A stretch of DNA of 64,000 nucleotides from a virus (IMGVR_UViG_3300043399_000272:1-64000); one strand, 5' to 3'. Shown: positions 13,925 through 19,240, counted from the stretch's first letter. Translations and numbers: made by a program. The notes: generated by a model from the letters alone, not told the origin.

Positions 13925-13993
13925 TGGTTGCGGGTAAGGATTCGAACCTCTGGGCCGAGCTTATGAGACTGACCTATCACCTGATTTCCCGCG
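13925..13993 (-). tRNA. tRNA-Met(CAU), initiator-like, short
   Basis: Anticodon loop CTCATAA. The acceptor pairs CGCGGG with CCCGCA, leaving a C1-A72 mismatch, the hallmark of bacterial initiator tRNA. CCA is encoded. It is only 69 nt long: the D arm is truncated and the anticodon stem has a mismatch instead of the GGG/CCC of true initiators. It may be degenerate or specialised. Confidence 0.6.
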
Positions 13994-14016
13994 TAGATAT
14001 TTAACTGAATTATAAC

Positions 14017-14133
14017 AGGTTCTCTTTTTTCGTGCTACCATTACACTACAGTGACGACCAATTCACTGCCGGGATTCGAACTCGGACCTTCTTTTTTCCA
14101 GAAAGATAAAATTTAAATTGCTGAAAAGAACCT
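14017..14133 (-). ncRNA. Y-RNA-like element 4 with circularly permuted tRNA module
   Basis: Minus strand: terminal stem AGGTTCT/AGAACCT, bulge TTTCAGCAA, 3' flank GTTATAA. Inside, in order: a T arm (loop TTCGAAT), acceptor strand CAGTGA, a short loop, acceptor strand TCACTG and a D arm (GTGTAATGGTAGCAC). This is a tRNA in permuted order, closed at the acceptor end and opened at the anticodon, as in bacterial YrlA RNAs. One T-stem mismatch. Confidence 0.6.
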
Positions 14134-14147
14134 AATGGTCAAATGTG

Positions 14148-14224
14148 TGGTGCCCTCAGCGGGACTTGAACCCGCAGAATCCTGATTTTGAGTCAGGCAC
14201 GTATACCAATTCCATCACAAGGGC
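14148..14224 (-). tRNA. tRNA-Leu(CAA), short variable arm
   Basis: Anticodon loop CTCAAAA, stem CCTGA/TCAGG, acceptor GCCCTTG/TGAGGGC, encoded CCA. The variable arm is unusually short for Leu. Confidence 0.8.
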
Positions 14225-14225
14225 G

Positions 14226-14399
14226 TTACTTACTCCTGCGATATTCGATCTTCATTTGTTCAGAAATGTTGAAAGAATTCAACAACCCTGCATCTTTGTC
14301 CGCTTTAATTTGCGGCCAAAATTGATTAGGGTCGTATTTCTCGCCAGAGACTGTTACGGTTTTGTATAGTTTGTCGTTGATGTAAATTTTGATTTCCAT
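14226..14399 (-). CDS. Hypothetical 57-residue protein
   Basis: ATG 14397-14399 gives MEIKIYINDKLYKTVTVSG, a beta-rich start, then a basic helical end. It fits exactly between two tRNA-Leu genes, and a CATAAATA motif lies five bases before the start codon. No ribosome-binding site. Function unknown. Confidence 0.65.
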   Translation of the reverse strand: MEIKIYINDKLYKTVTVSGEKYDPNQFWPQIKADKDAGLLNSFNISEQMKIEYRRSK

Positions 14400-14404
14400 A
14401 ACAG

Positions 14405-14412
14405 TATTTATG
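14405..14412 (-). promoter_or_regulatory. Late-promoter motif CATAAATA
   Basis: Five bases before the ATG of the 57-residue gene at 14226-14399. Confidence 0.5.
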
Positions 14413-14417
14413 ATATT

Positions 14418-14494
14418 TGGTGCCCCAGAGGAGACTCGAACTCCTAAAATTTGGCTTCTAAGACCAACACGTATACCAATTCCGTCACCGGGGC
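14418..14494 (-). tRNA. tRNA-Leu(UAG)
   Basis: Anticodon loop CTTAGAA, stem TTGGT/GCCAA, acceptor GCCCCGG/CTGGGGC, encoded CCA. Confidence 0.85.
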
Positions 14495-14500
14495 AATTAA

Positions 14501-14513
14501 TTTTTAAAGAACA
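14501..14513 (-). promoter_or_regulatory. boxA-like antitermination motif
   Basis: Minus strand TGTTCTTTAAAAA directly after the promoter at 14520-14548, in the leader of the Leu tRNA unit. It resembles rrn boxA (TGCTCTTTAACA). Confidence 0.45.
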
Positions 14514-14519
14514 AAGTAA

Positions 14520-14548
14520 AGTATATCAAATAAAATTTACTTTGTCAA
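14520..14548 (-). promoter_or_regulatory. Sigma70-type promoter inside an inverted repeat
   Basis: Minus strand TTGACA, 17-bp spacer, TATACT. A 10-bp inverted repeat ACAAAGTAAA/TTTACTTTGT spans the core. Confidence 0.75.
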
Positions 14549-14606
14549 ATGTTTTGGTTAACTGTTTCTCATCCTATACATTGTAAACAATGAGAAACAC
14601 TTTTAT

Positions 14607-14680
14607 TGGAGCGGGGTAAGAGAATCGAACTCTCCGCATCAGCTTGGAAGGCTGAGGTATTACCACTATACGAACCCCGC
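14607..14680 (-). tRNA. tRNA-Gly(UCC)
   Basis: Anticodon loop CTTCCAA, stem TCAGC/GCTGA, acceptor GCGGGGT/ACCCCGC, encoded CCA. Confidence 0.92.
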
Positions 14681-14688
14681 GATAAATA
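14681..14688 (+). promoter_or_regulatory. Late-promoter motif GATAAATA
   Basis: Five bases before the ATG of the plus-strand gene at 14694. Confidence 0.45.
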
Positions 14689-14693
14689 TATTT

Positions 14694-14858
14694 ATGTATA
14701 CATACGATGCTATTACAAAAACCGGGTTACATATTCATTTATCAATGAACGAGAACGCAGATTGTTACATCCTAGTATACGATTTGTATACCTATGATAT
14801 TGAAATGAAATTCTTTACAGACCAAGAGGCTGCTAAAAGATTTATCAATTCTCTATAA
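14694..14858 (+). CDS. Hypothetical 54-residue protein
   Basis: A plus-strand frame beginning MYTYDAITKTGLHIHLSMN and ending FFTDQEAAKRFINSL. The alternating hydrophobic strands and closing TDQEAAKRF helix recall the small F-T-EA-Y proteins at the left edge. A GATAAATA motif lies five bases before the ATG. Its stop lies two bases before the end of the convergent gene at 14861-15286. Confidence 0.6.
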   Translation: MYTYDAITKTGLHIHLSMNENADCYILVYDLYTYDIEMKFFTDQEAAKRFINSL

Positions 14859-14860
14859 TA

Positions 14861-15286
14861 TTAATCATCTAATGGCACTTCTTGCCAGGAGCTATCTCCC
14901 ATCAATTTCACTGCCATAACAAACTTATTATGTTCACCTGGACCAGCACACCATCTTTGAGGATGAGTATGACATAACCAGTTTATATTCTTGTATGAAT
15001 CATTATAAACATAATAAGTGTGTCCATGTACTACTCTAAATCCATAAACGCATTTGTGCATTATGTCACTAACTGCCATGCGATTTACAAGTGATTCGGC
15101 TTGTCTTTTTAAGACTTCTACCTGCTCCATAATACGTTCATACTCTAGTTGAGCATGTAGCTTACCAGTATTAAGTATTATATCTTTTTCTTTTTCTACA
15201 TTGATAGGAGCAAAAGAAGGACTGCCTAATTCCATTGGATACGGCAAACTGTTTCTCTTGTCTCTGTCCTCTTTAGTTAAATCCAT
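14861..15286 (-). CDS. DUF2452-family protein
   Basis: The frame extends through the upstream tRNA, but ATG 15284-15286 gives MDLTKEDRDKRNSLPYPM, then GSPSFAPINVEKEK, the conserved DUF2452 start (YP-x-x-x-GSP-x-FAP-I). A coiled-coil-like helix (residues about 45-80) and a G-H-x-Y-Y-V-Y strand follow. About 141 residues. The promoter -10 box at 15297-15302 leaves a leader of only a few bases. Function unknown in cells as well. Confidence 0.65.
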   Translation of the reverse strand: MDLTKEDRDKRNSLPYPMELGSPSFAPINVEKEKDIILNTGKLHAQLEYERIMEQVEVLKRQAESLVNRMAVSDIMHKCVYGFRVVHGHTYYVYNDSYKNINWLCHTHPQRWCAGPGEHNKFVMAVKLMGDSSWQEVPLDD

Positions 15287-15296
15287 AATAGTCAGA

Positions 15297-15325
15297 ATTA
15301 TATATCGCTTGACGATGTTTGTCAA
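15297..15325 (-). promoter_or_regulatory. Sigma70-type promoter of the DUF2452 gene
   Basis: Minus strand TTGACA, 17-bp spacer, TATAAT (perfect). The predicted start is only about 4-5 bases from the ATG. Confidence 0.8.
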
Positions 15326-15333
15326 ATATAAAT

Positions 15334-15433
15334 TGGTGCCCCTAGCAGGACTCGAACCTGCACACGCTGGCTTATCTGGCCAGTGCTTTGACGGAGTATA
15401 AGGCCGCTTCTTTACCAATTAAGCTATAGGGGC
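15334..15433 (-). tRNA. tRNA-Ile(GAU)-like with D-loop insertion
   Basis: The body is a normal tRNA-Ile: acceptor GCCCCTA/TAGGGGC, stem CTGGC/GCCAG, loop CAGATAA, T loop TTCGAGT, encoded CCA. But the D loop carries about 24 extra bases that fold as a CGG/CCG hairpin, and loop position 33 is A instead of U. Total length is 100 nt. If the insertion were instead a long variable arm, the anticodon would be UAU; the GAU reading fits better. Confidence 0.6.
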
Positions 15434-15441
15434 AATAAATA
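15434..15441 (+). promoter_or_regulatory. Late-promoter motif AATAAATA
   Basis: Four bases before the ATG of the plus-strand gene at 15446. Confidence 0.5.
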
Positions 15442-15445
15442 CAAC

Positions 15446-15640
15446 ATGAACCGAACAGACGCTATTAAACTAGTAGAAGAATTGTTAGAGTTATATGCTA
15501 ACAAAAACTACGGTTCGGCTCAGATGGTAGCCATATATCAGCGAGGTTATCTCACAGGAGTACTGGCTGATCTAATCCGTTTAGATTTCTACGCAGAACA
15601 CAAAATCAGGCAGAAAATTGAGGAGCGTAGAAAAAAATAA
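15446..15640 (+). CDS. Hypothetical 64-residue helical protein
   Basis: Begins MNRTDAIKLVEELLELYAN and is almost entirely helical with a basic C terminus (RQKIEERRKK). A plus-strand gene between minus-strand tRNAs. AATAAATA four bases before the ATG suggests leaderless late expression. No family recognised. Confidence 0.65.
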   Translation: MNRTDAIKLVEELLELYANKNYGSAQMVAIYQRGYLTGVLADLIRLDFYAEHKIRQKIEERRKK

Positions 15641-15644
15641 TATT

Positions 15645-15718
15645 TGGCATCCCCCCAGGGATTCGAACCCCGACCAAGGGTTTTGGAGACCCGTATGCTG
15701 CCGTTACACTAGGGAGAT
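15645..15718 (-). tRNA. tRNA-Trp(CCA)
   Basis: Anticodon loop CTCCAAA, acceptor ATCTCCC/GGGGGAT, discriminator G, encoded CCA. Confidence 0.92.
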
Positions 15719-15725
15719 ATCATCT

Positions 15726-15815
15726 TGGTGGAAGCGGTGAGATTCGAACTCACGGGACTCGTAAAAGACCGACGGTTTTCAAGACCGTTGCGTTAAACCA
15801 CTCTGCCACGCTTCC
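15726..15815 (-). tRNA. tRNA-Ser(UGA)
   Basis: Anticodon loop CTTGAAA, long variable arm, acceptor GGAAGCG/CGCTTCC, encoded CCA. Confidence 0.92.
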
Positions 15816-15816
15816 A

Positions 15817-15999
15817 TTAAGTTTTTTTATCAATACTATTACCTTTATCAGGAGTTCTCTCTACTACACCGTGTCGAGTGTACACCTCACATGTAATAAC
15901 TTTTTTACCTGTTACAGGATTTTGTATTGTCTTGTAAATTCTTGTTTGTATAGAATCTCTTACATAGTTTACAAGATGTTGAACACTGGTTACTATCAT
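15817..15999 (-). CDS. Hypothetical 60-residue basic protein
   Basis: Begins MIVTSVQHLVNYVRDSIQT and ends NSIDKKT; basic, mixed alpha/beta. An AATAAATA motif lies six bases before the ATG, and its stop abuts tRNA-Ser. Function unknown. Confidence 0.6.
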   Translation of the reverse strand: MIVTSVQHLVNYVRDSIQTRIYKTIQNPVTGKKVITCEVYTRHGVVERTPDKGNSIDKKT

Positions 16000-16005
16000 A
16001 GATAA

Positions 16006-16013
16006 TATTTATT
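16006..16013 (-). promoter_or_regulatory. Late-promoter motif AATAAATA
   Basis: Six bases before the ATG of the gene at 15817-15999. Confidence 0.45.
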
Positions 16014-16015
16014 TA

Positions 16016-16090
16016 CCATATAGAAACACACTAGTACCCTACTGATTCCTGCTAGCGGTTTGTTTCAGACCGTAATGTGTTTTTATATGG
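16016..16090 (-). ncRNA. Long hairpin starting at the CCA end of tRNA-Lys(UUU)
   Basis: 15-bp inverted repeat with one imperfect pair (16016-16030 with 16076-16090). The right arm contains the CCA of tRNA-Lys. The 45-nt loop holds a CGGT/ACCG hairpin. It may mask the tRNA 3' end, act as a processing signal or be a small RNA. Confidence 0.5.
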
Positions 16091-16164
16091 TAGACGCTGT
16101 GGGATTCGAACCCACGACTCTCGGATTAAAAGTCCGATACTCTAGCCAACTGAGTTAAGCGTCC
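16088..16164 (-). tRNA. tRNA-Lys(UUU)
   Basis: Anticodon loop CTTTTAA, stem TCGGA/TCCGA, acceptor GGACGCT/AGCGTCT, encoded CCA. Confidence 0.92.
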
Positions 16165-16170
16165 ATGAAT

Positions 16171-16245
16171 TGGTCCCAGTGCTGAGATTCGAACTCAGTT
16201 CTCTCGGCTTAAGAGGCCGGACTTCACCGTCAAAGTTTCTCTGGG
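16171..16245 (-). tRNA. tRNA-Lys(CUU)
   Basis: Anticodon loop CTCTTAA, stem CCGGC/GCCGA, acceptor CCCAGAG/CACTGGG with one A-A mismatch, encoded CCA. A second Lys isoacceptor beside UUU. Confidence 0.82.
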
Positions 16246-16370
16246 ATAGTACGTATTATAACTTGATTTTACGTGCCATCCCTAGACCAATACATGAACG
16301 TCTAAGAATGACACTAACGTTTACCTCGTTTCATGTCAATCTCCTTAAAAAAATGTAAACTGAATTATTG

Positions 16371-16433
16371 TCAAAACTTTCGTAGGACAATGTACAACAT
16401 CACAAAAAGAACAATTATAACTATGATTGCCAT
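16371..16433 (-). CDS. 20-residue membrane micro-protein
   Basis: ATG 16431-16433 follows GGAG by six bases. The product MAIIVIIVLFVMLYIVLRKF is one transmembrane helix with a basic tail. It lies alone between tRNA-Cys and tRNA-Lys(CUU). Small phage membrane peptides of this type exist (lysis regulation, superinfection exclusion), but its function cannot be told. Confidence 0.45.
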   Translation of the reverse strand: MAIIVIIVLFVMLYIVLRKF

Positions 16434-16454
16434 ATCATTCTCCTTGTTAGTGTT

Positions 16455-16529
16455 TGGAGGTCAGGGTAGGAATTTAACCTACCTAATACGGGTTTGCAAT
16501 CCGTCGCATAAACGATCTGCCACCTGACC
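16455..16529 (-). tRNA. tRNA-Cys(GCA)
   Basis: Anticodon loop TTGCAAA, acceptor GGTCAGG/CCTGACC, discriminator U, encoded CCA. One mismatch at the top of the anticodon stem. Confidence 0.87.
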
Positions 16530-16538
16530 ATAAATTCT

Positions 16539-16632
16539 TGGCAGAGAGTGAGGGATTCGAACCCTCGGTGCTAGTTTTTGCTAGCACGCTTTCTTAGCAG
16601 GAAAGTGATTTAAGCCTCTCATCCAACTCTCT
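16539..16632 (-). tRNA. tRNA-Ser(GCU)
   Basis: Anticodon loop CTGCTAA, long variable arm (GTGCTAG/CTAGCAC), acceptor AGAGAGT/ACTCTCT, encoded CCA. Confidence 0.92.
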
Positions 16633-16638
16633 ATAAAA

Positions 16639-16807
16639 CCATAAATTAGTGTACTTGGGTTGGCAGACTGTAAACAGACATTACCTTTCTATTATTGTAA
16701 TGTCATAGTGGTTGTACGTTTGCAACCATACAACCACCGGAGTCTGGCAGATATATTAATTGATTCAAAATATTACTATGTATATTAAAACCAAGTACAC
16801 TAACTTA
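16639..16807 (-). ncRNA. Three-way-junction RNA closed by a 20-bp stem at a tRNA 3' end
   Basis: Arms 16639-16658 and 16791-16810 pair over 20 bp with one mismatch; the right arm includes the CCA of tRNA-Met. Inside are three further stems: CAGACT/AGTCTG, GACATTAC/GTAATGTC and GTGGTTGT/ACAACCAC. A well-defined structured RNA of unknown type; no CAGCA/CCTGTT signature. Confidence 0.6.
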
Positions 16808-16884
16808 TGGTGCGCCCACTAGGACTTGAACCTAGGACCAATGGATTATGAGTCCACTGCTCTGACCAACTGAGCTATAGGCGC
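16808..16884 (-). tRNA. tRNA-Met(CAU), elongator
   Basis: Anticodon loop CTCATAA, stem GTGGA/TCCAT, acceptor GCGCCTA/TGGGCGC, encoded CCA. A lysidine-modified Ile(CAU) cannot be excluded. Confidence 0.88.
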
Positions 16885-16899
16885 ACTTGTTCAAACCAT

Positions 16900-16927
16900 A
16901 TTATAATACACTCCCAATGCATGTCAA
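16900..16927 (-). promoter_or_regulatory. Sigma70-type promoter of the Met tRNA unit
   Basis: Minus strand TTGACA, 16-bp spacer, TATAAT. Confidence 0.65.
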
Positions 16928-16929
16928 GC

Positions 16930-17060
16930 ACTGTAACTTTGTAGTATACCTTAAGCCAGAGTTTCGAACCTCTGAGATATAGCACTAGTCAAAAGCGACC
17001 TTTCGATCCTTTAAAAACTCTTGACTCCACGGGCAAGCTAGGTCCCCCGATATGACAAGA
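16930..17060 (-). ncRNA. Structured non-coding stretch with T-arm-like hairpin
   Basis: No ORF. Minus strand shows an AGTCAA/TTGACT stem, a GATC-GAAA-GGTC tetraloop hairpin and a CAGAG/CTCTG hairpin with loop GTTCGAAA that looks like a tRNA T arm. No acceptor partner was found. Perhaps a tRNA-derived remnant or small RNA. Confidence 0.3.
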
Positions 17061-17073
17061 ATGTACTATAATA

Positions 17074-17158
17074 TGGTGCGCCTAGCCGGAATCGAACCAG
17101 CACGACCGAAGTCGGGAGATTTTAAGTCTCCTGTGTCTACCTATTTCACCATAGGCGC
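17074..17158 (-). tRNA. tRNA-Leu(UAA)
   Basis: Anticodon loop CTTAAAA, long variable arm, acceptor GCGCCTA/TAGGCGC, encoded CCA. Confidence 0.92.
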
Positions 17159-17174
17159 AAAATTGTTAAACAAA

Positions 17175-17187
17175 TTTTTAAAGAACA
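17175..17187 (-). promoter_or_regulatory. boxA-like antitermination motif
   Basis: Minus strand TGTTCTTTAAAAA seven bases after the -10 box of the promoter at 17194-17222, leading into tRNA-Leu(UAA). The same sequence occurs at 14501-14513. Confidence 0.45.
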
Positions 17188-17193
17188 GACGAT

Positions 17194-17222
17194 AGTATAT
17201 ATCATCTATTATTTGTTGTCAA
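17194..17222 (-). promoter_or_regulatory. Sigma70-type promoter of the Leu(UAA) tRNA unit
   Basis: Minus strand TTGACA, 17-bp spacer, TATACT. Confidence 0.72.
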
Positions 17223-17226
17223 TGAA

Positions 17227-17393
17227 TTTGTGAGCCTGACGCCTCCCTCATTCATCAGCATTTTACCCTTGATATTAAGCCGGCAGGGTTAGAGGTACGT
17301 AGTTCTAGTTGTTACTTGTTTGCTACTAGGATAATTAGTCCCAACTCACAAGGATTTCGAGGCCCTTGCTTTCCCAACATCTACACTCACAAA
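17227..17393 (-). ncRNA. Structured RNA 3' of tRNA-Asp
   Basis: Closed by an 8-bp stem (TTTGTGAG 17227-17234 with CTCACAAA 17386-17393); no ORF. The sequence AGGGAGGC near its 3' end also occurs in the RNA at 18048-18164. Unknown family. Confidence 0.4.
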
Positions 17394-17397
17394 ACTT

Positions 17398-17474
17398 TGG
17401 CGATGCGTACCGGGCTCGAACCGGTGACCACTTGCGTGACAGGCAAGTATTCTAACCAACTGAACTAACGCACC
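17398..17474 (-). tRNA. tRNA-Asp(GUC)
   Basis: Anticodon loop CTGTCAC, stem CTTGC/GCAAG, acceptor GGTGCGT/ACGCATC, discriminator G, encoded CCA. Confidence 0.92.
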
Positions 17475-17859
17475 ATTATAAAAATCGAAACCAGTACACA
17501 TGGTAGCTAATTTGTGCTTGCACTGCACTCAAGGCAGTGAACAGTCGCCACTCTGTCTTTCCTCTGATTTCAAAAACTTTGAAGGATTACACGGCGTTAA
17601 ACTGTCAGCCTATGCTCGTTTAACTTCTGTCCTTCGGCAGCTTGACCGCTGACAATACTTTTTCTTACCCTACTGGACCGACTTACCTTTTGAGCATCGT
17701 TGCTTTCGCAAAGCCCCCGCGCTCCGGCAGGGGTCGGTTTCCGTCTACTCTAGTACTTGTTATTGTCTTAGTATTTGGACGCTCTCCTTTGCACCTGATC
17801 TGTGGGAGATTAAGCAACTGACTTATCCAATCAGTCTAATCAGTCGCTACGATTATTCT
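17475..17859 (-). ncRNA. Large structured non-coding RNA candidate (about 385 nt)
   Basis: No ORF on either strand. On the minus strand it contains GTTAAAC/GTTTAAC, CCGAC/GTCGG enclosing a GCTTT-GCG-AAAGC hairpin and a CCCC/GGGG stem, and ACTGA/TCAGT near its 5' end. GAGGAAAG and ACAGAA are present but in the wrong order for RNase P RNA. No tmRNA tRNA-like end. Family not recognised. Confidence 0.45.
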
Positions 17860-17946
17860 TGGTGGAGACGACTGGAGTCGAACCAGTAGTGCCTTTCGGG
17901 CGGCGGATTTACAGTCCACTGGGGTTACCAATTTTCCTACATCTCC
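17860..17946 (-). tRNA. tRNA-Tyr(GUA)
   Basis: Anticodon loop CTGTAAA, long variable arm, acceptor GGAGATG/CGTCTCC, encoded CCA. Confidence 0.92.
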
Positions 17947-17952
17947 ATAATT

Positions 17953-18027
17953 TGGAAGCGCCACGGGGAGTCGAACCCCGCTTCTCAGGATGAAAACCTG
18001 ATGTCCTAACCGATAGACGATGGCGCC
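17953..18027 (-). tRNA. tRNA-Glu(UUC)
   Basis: Anticodon loop TTTTCAT, stem TCAGG/CCTGA, acceptor GGCGCCA/TGGCGCT, encoded CCA; discriminator U rather than the usual G. Confidence 0.85.
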
Positions 18028-18047
18028 ATGAATTTGTTTTTATTATT

Positions 18048-18164
18048 AATCACTATATGAAAACACACTTGACAAAACGTGCCTCCCTATTTTGTCGATA
18101 GGTTCCAACGTGAGGATCAAGTACGGTTCGGCGTACCACGATAGTGTGTTTACATATAGTGATT
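18048..18164 (-). ncRNA. 22-bp-stem leader RNA before tRNA-Glu
   Basis: Arms 18048-18069 and 18143-18164 pair over 22 bp with one mismatch. Inside are GACAAAA/TTTTGTC and GTACG/CGTAC hairpins and the shared AGGGAGGC stretch. It follows the promoter at 18248-18276 and boxA at 18194-18206, so it is a long structured leader or a processed small RNA. Confidence 0.55.
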
Positions 18165-18193
18165 GCTTCACAGCAATTTATATGTTGGATAAC

Positions 18194-18206
18194 TTTTTAA
18201 AGAACC
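18194..18206 (-). promoter_or_regulatory. boxA-like antitermination motif
   Basis: Minus strand GGTTCTTTAAAAA about 40 bases downstream of the promoter at 18248-18276. Third occurrence in tRNA leaders. Confidence 0.45.
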
Positions 18207-18247
18207 TTAGTGATAAGCAAGATTGCTTTCTCACTGTCAATACAAGT

Positions 18248-18276
18248 ATTGTAGCACCGACTTGATTATTTGTCAA
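18248..18276 (-). promoter_or_regulatory. Sigma70-type promoter of the Glu/Tyr tRNA unit
   Basis: Minus strand TTGACA, 17-bp spacer, TACAAT. Confidence 0.72.
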
Positions 18277-18309
18277 ATCTTTTTTGTGTAATACTTGTGT
18301 ATTAACATT

Positions 18310-18384
18310 TGGTCCGGCGTAGAGGAATCGAACCTCTATCTATGGCTTAGAAGGCCACTGTTCTATCCGTTGAACTAACGCCAG
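18310..18384 (-). tRNA. tRNA-Arg(UCU)
   Basis: Anticodon loop CTTCTAA, stem GTGGC/GCCAT, acceptor CTGGCGT/ACGCCGG, encoded CCA. Confidence 0.92.
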
Positions 18385-18395
18385 ATAATAGAGAT

Positions 18396-18424
18396 ATTAT
18401 ACTTCCTCAAAGAAAAAATGTCAA
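18396..18424 (-). promoter_or_regulatory. Sigma70-type promoter overlapping a terminator
   Basis: Minus strand TTGACA, 17-bp spacer, TATAAT. The -35 box lies in the 3' arm of the terminator at 18415-18448. Confidence 0.78.
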
Positions 18425-18448
18425 GTCTTTTTAAGAACTTGACATTTT
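18415..18448 (-). terminator. Terminator after tRNA-Asn, fused to the next promoter
   Basis: Perfect 12-bp inverted repeat AAAATGTCAAGT/ACTTGACATTTT with a 10-nt loop, followed on the minus strand by TTCTTT. Its 3' arm supplies the TTGACA of the promoter at 18396-18424. Confidence 0.7.
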
Positions 18449-18451
18449 GAT

Positions 18452-18528
18452 TGGCTCCCCGTCGTGGGCTCGAACCACGGACATTCTGATTAACAGTCAG
18501 ACGCATCTACCAACTGTGCTAACGGGGA
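18452..18528 (-). tRNA. tRNA-Asn(GUU)
   Basis: Anticodon loop CTGTTAA, stem TCTGA/TCAGA, acceptor TCCCCGT/ACGGGGA, discriminator G, encoded CCA. Confidence 0.92.
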
Positions 18529-18535
18529 ATAAACT

Positions 18536-18611
18536 TGGTGCTGGATGTCGGGTTCGAACTGACGACCTTTCGCTTACAAGGCGAGTGCTCTACCAACTGA
18601 GCTAATCCAGC
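18536..18611 (-). tRNA. tRNA-Thr(UGU)
   Basis: Anticodon loop CTTGTAA, stem TCGC/GCGA, acceptor GCTGGAT/ATCCAGC, encoded CCA. Confidence 0.92.
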
Positions 18612-18631
18612 TACTGAAATTATTTATATAG

Positions 18632-18660
18632 AGTGTATCACCGCGATAATTTTTTGTCAA
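18632..18660 (-). promoter_or_regulatory. Sigma70-type promoter with -35 in a palindrome loop
   Basis: Minus strand TTGACA, 17-bp spacer, TACACT. The -35 box sits exactly in the loop of the 13-bp inverted repeat at 18636-18674. Confidence 0.6.
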
Positions 18661-18674
18661 CTATCGCGGTGATA
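18636..18674. repeat. Perfect 13-bp inverted repeat around the -35 box
   Basis: TATCACCGCGATA (18636-18648) and its exact reverse complement (18662-18674) flank a 13-nt loop. It lies just 3' of the HNH gene at 18680. No T-run follows, so an operator is as likely as a terminator. Confidence 0.7.
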
Positions 18675-18679
18675 TCGTC

Positions 18680-19240
18680 CTATGAAAGCAAGATTCTGCT
18701 ATGCTTAGGAACACCTGATAGCAGGTATTCCATTTGGTCAGCACGGATCGTGCGGTTTTGTAGAATCATGTTTTCATAGTGGTTAGGTTCATAAGGAACA
18801 TATAGCAATTCAAGGCCAGCTTCTTTTAGAGTCTTATGACCCTTCTTGCTGTTACATTCTTTACATGCAGTAACCACGTTCATCCAAGTGTTTTCGCCAC
18901 CACGTGCCCGAGGGATAATATGGTCACGACTTAGATTTGTATGGTTAACAAAGTGCCCGCCGCAATATGCACAAACATGTCGGTCACGACCGAACAATGT
19001 TCGGTTGCTTAATGCAACATGACTATGCTTATAAGGGTTGAATCCATGACCCTTGATAGCGATGATACTAGGTGTTTCTAGGTACGACATTGTGCCGTCG
19101 TTTTGAATACCTCCGCGGTACTGTGCGACAACATCACCCATACTCCATGCTACTGAGTTAGTAGCCCAGTATGAAATTGCGTCATCAGTGGAGATCCACT
19201 GCCGGGGAACTCCTGAAATGTCAAGTGCTAGAACAGCCAT
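18680..19240 (-). CDS. HNH endonuclease
   Basis: A 186-residue protein. The C-terminal half has CAYCGGHF, LSRDHIIPRARGGENTW and CKECNSKKG, the complete Cys4-HNH signature. The N-terminal 90 residues match no domain I recognise. AAGGAG precedes the ATG. Possibly a homing endonuclease in the tRNA array; its 3' side carries the inverted repeat at 18636-18674. Confidence 0.87.
   Translation of the reverse strand: MAVLALDISGVPRQWISTDDAISYWATNSVAWSMGDVVAQYRGGIQNDGTMSYLETPSIIAIKGHGFNPYKHSHVALSNRTLFGRDRHVCAYCGGHFVNHTNLSRDHIIPRARGGENTWMNVVTACKECNSKKGHKTLKEAGLELLYVPYEPNHYENMILQNRTIRADQMEYLLSGVPKHSRILLS

Noticed and set aside
16290-16345. Micro-ORFs MKRGKR and MARKIKL
   Set aside because: Six and seven codons only; a good AAGGAG precedes the first, but the evidence is too thin for a gene.
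16346-16374. Promoter with TTGACA at 16369-16374
   Set aside because: No acceptable -10 box at 16-18 bp (the sequence is a T-run).
16639-16807. Member of the Y-like RNA family
   Set aside because: Strongly structured, but it lacks the CAGCA bulge and CCTGTT end; kept as a separate RNA class.
17475-17859. RNase P RNA or tmRNA
   Set aside because: GAGGAAAG and ACAGAA strings are present, but in the wrong order and without the flanking conserved pairings; no tRNA-like Ala end or tag ORF for tmRNA.
18439-18467. Plus-direction promoter from the mirrored TTGACA at 18439
   Set aside because: It is the other arm of the terminator palindrome and has no -10 box downstream.
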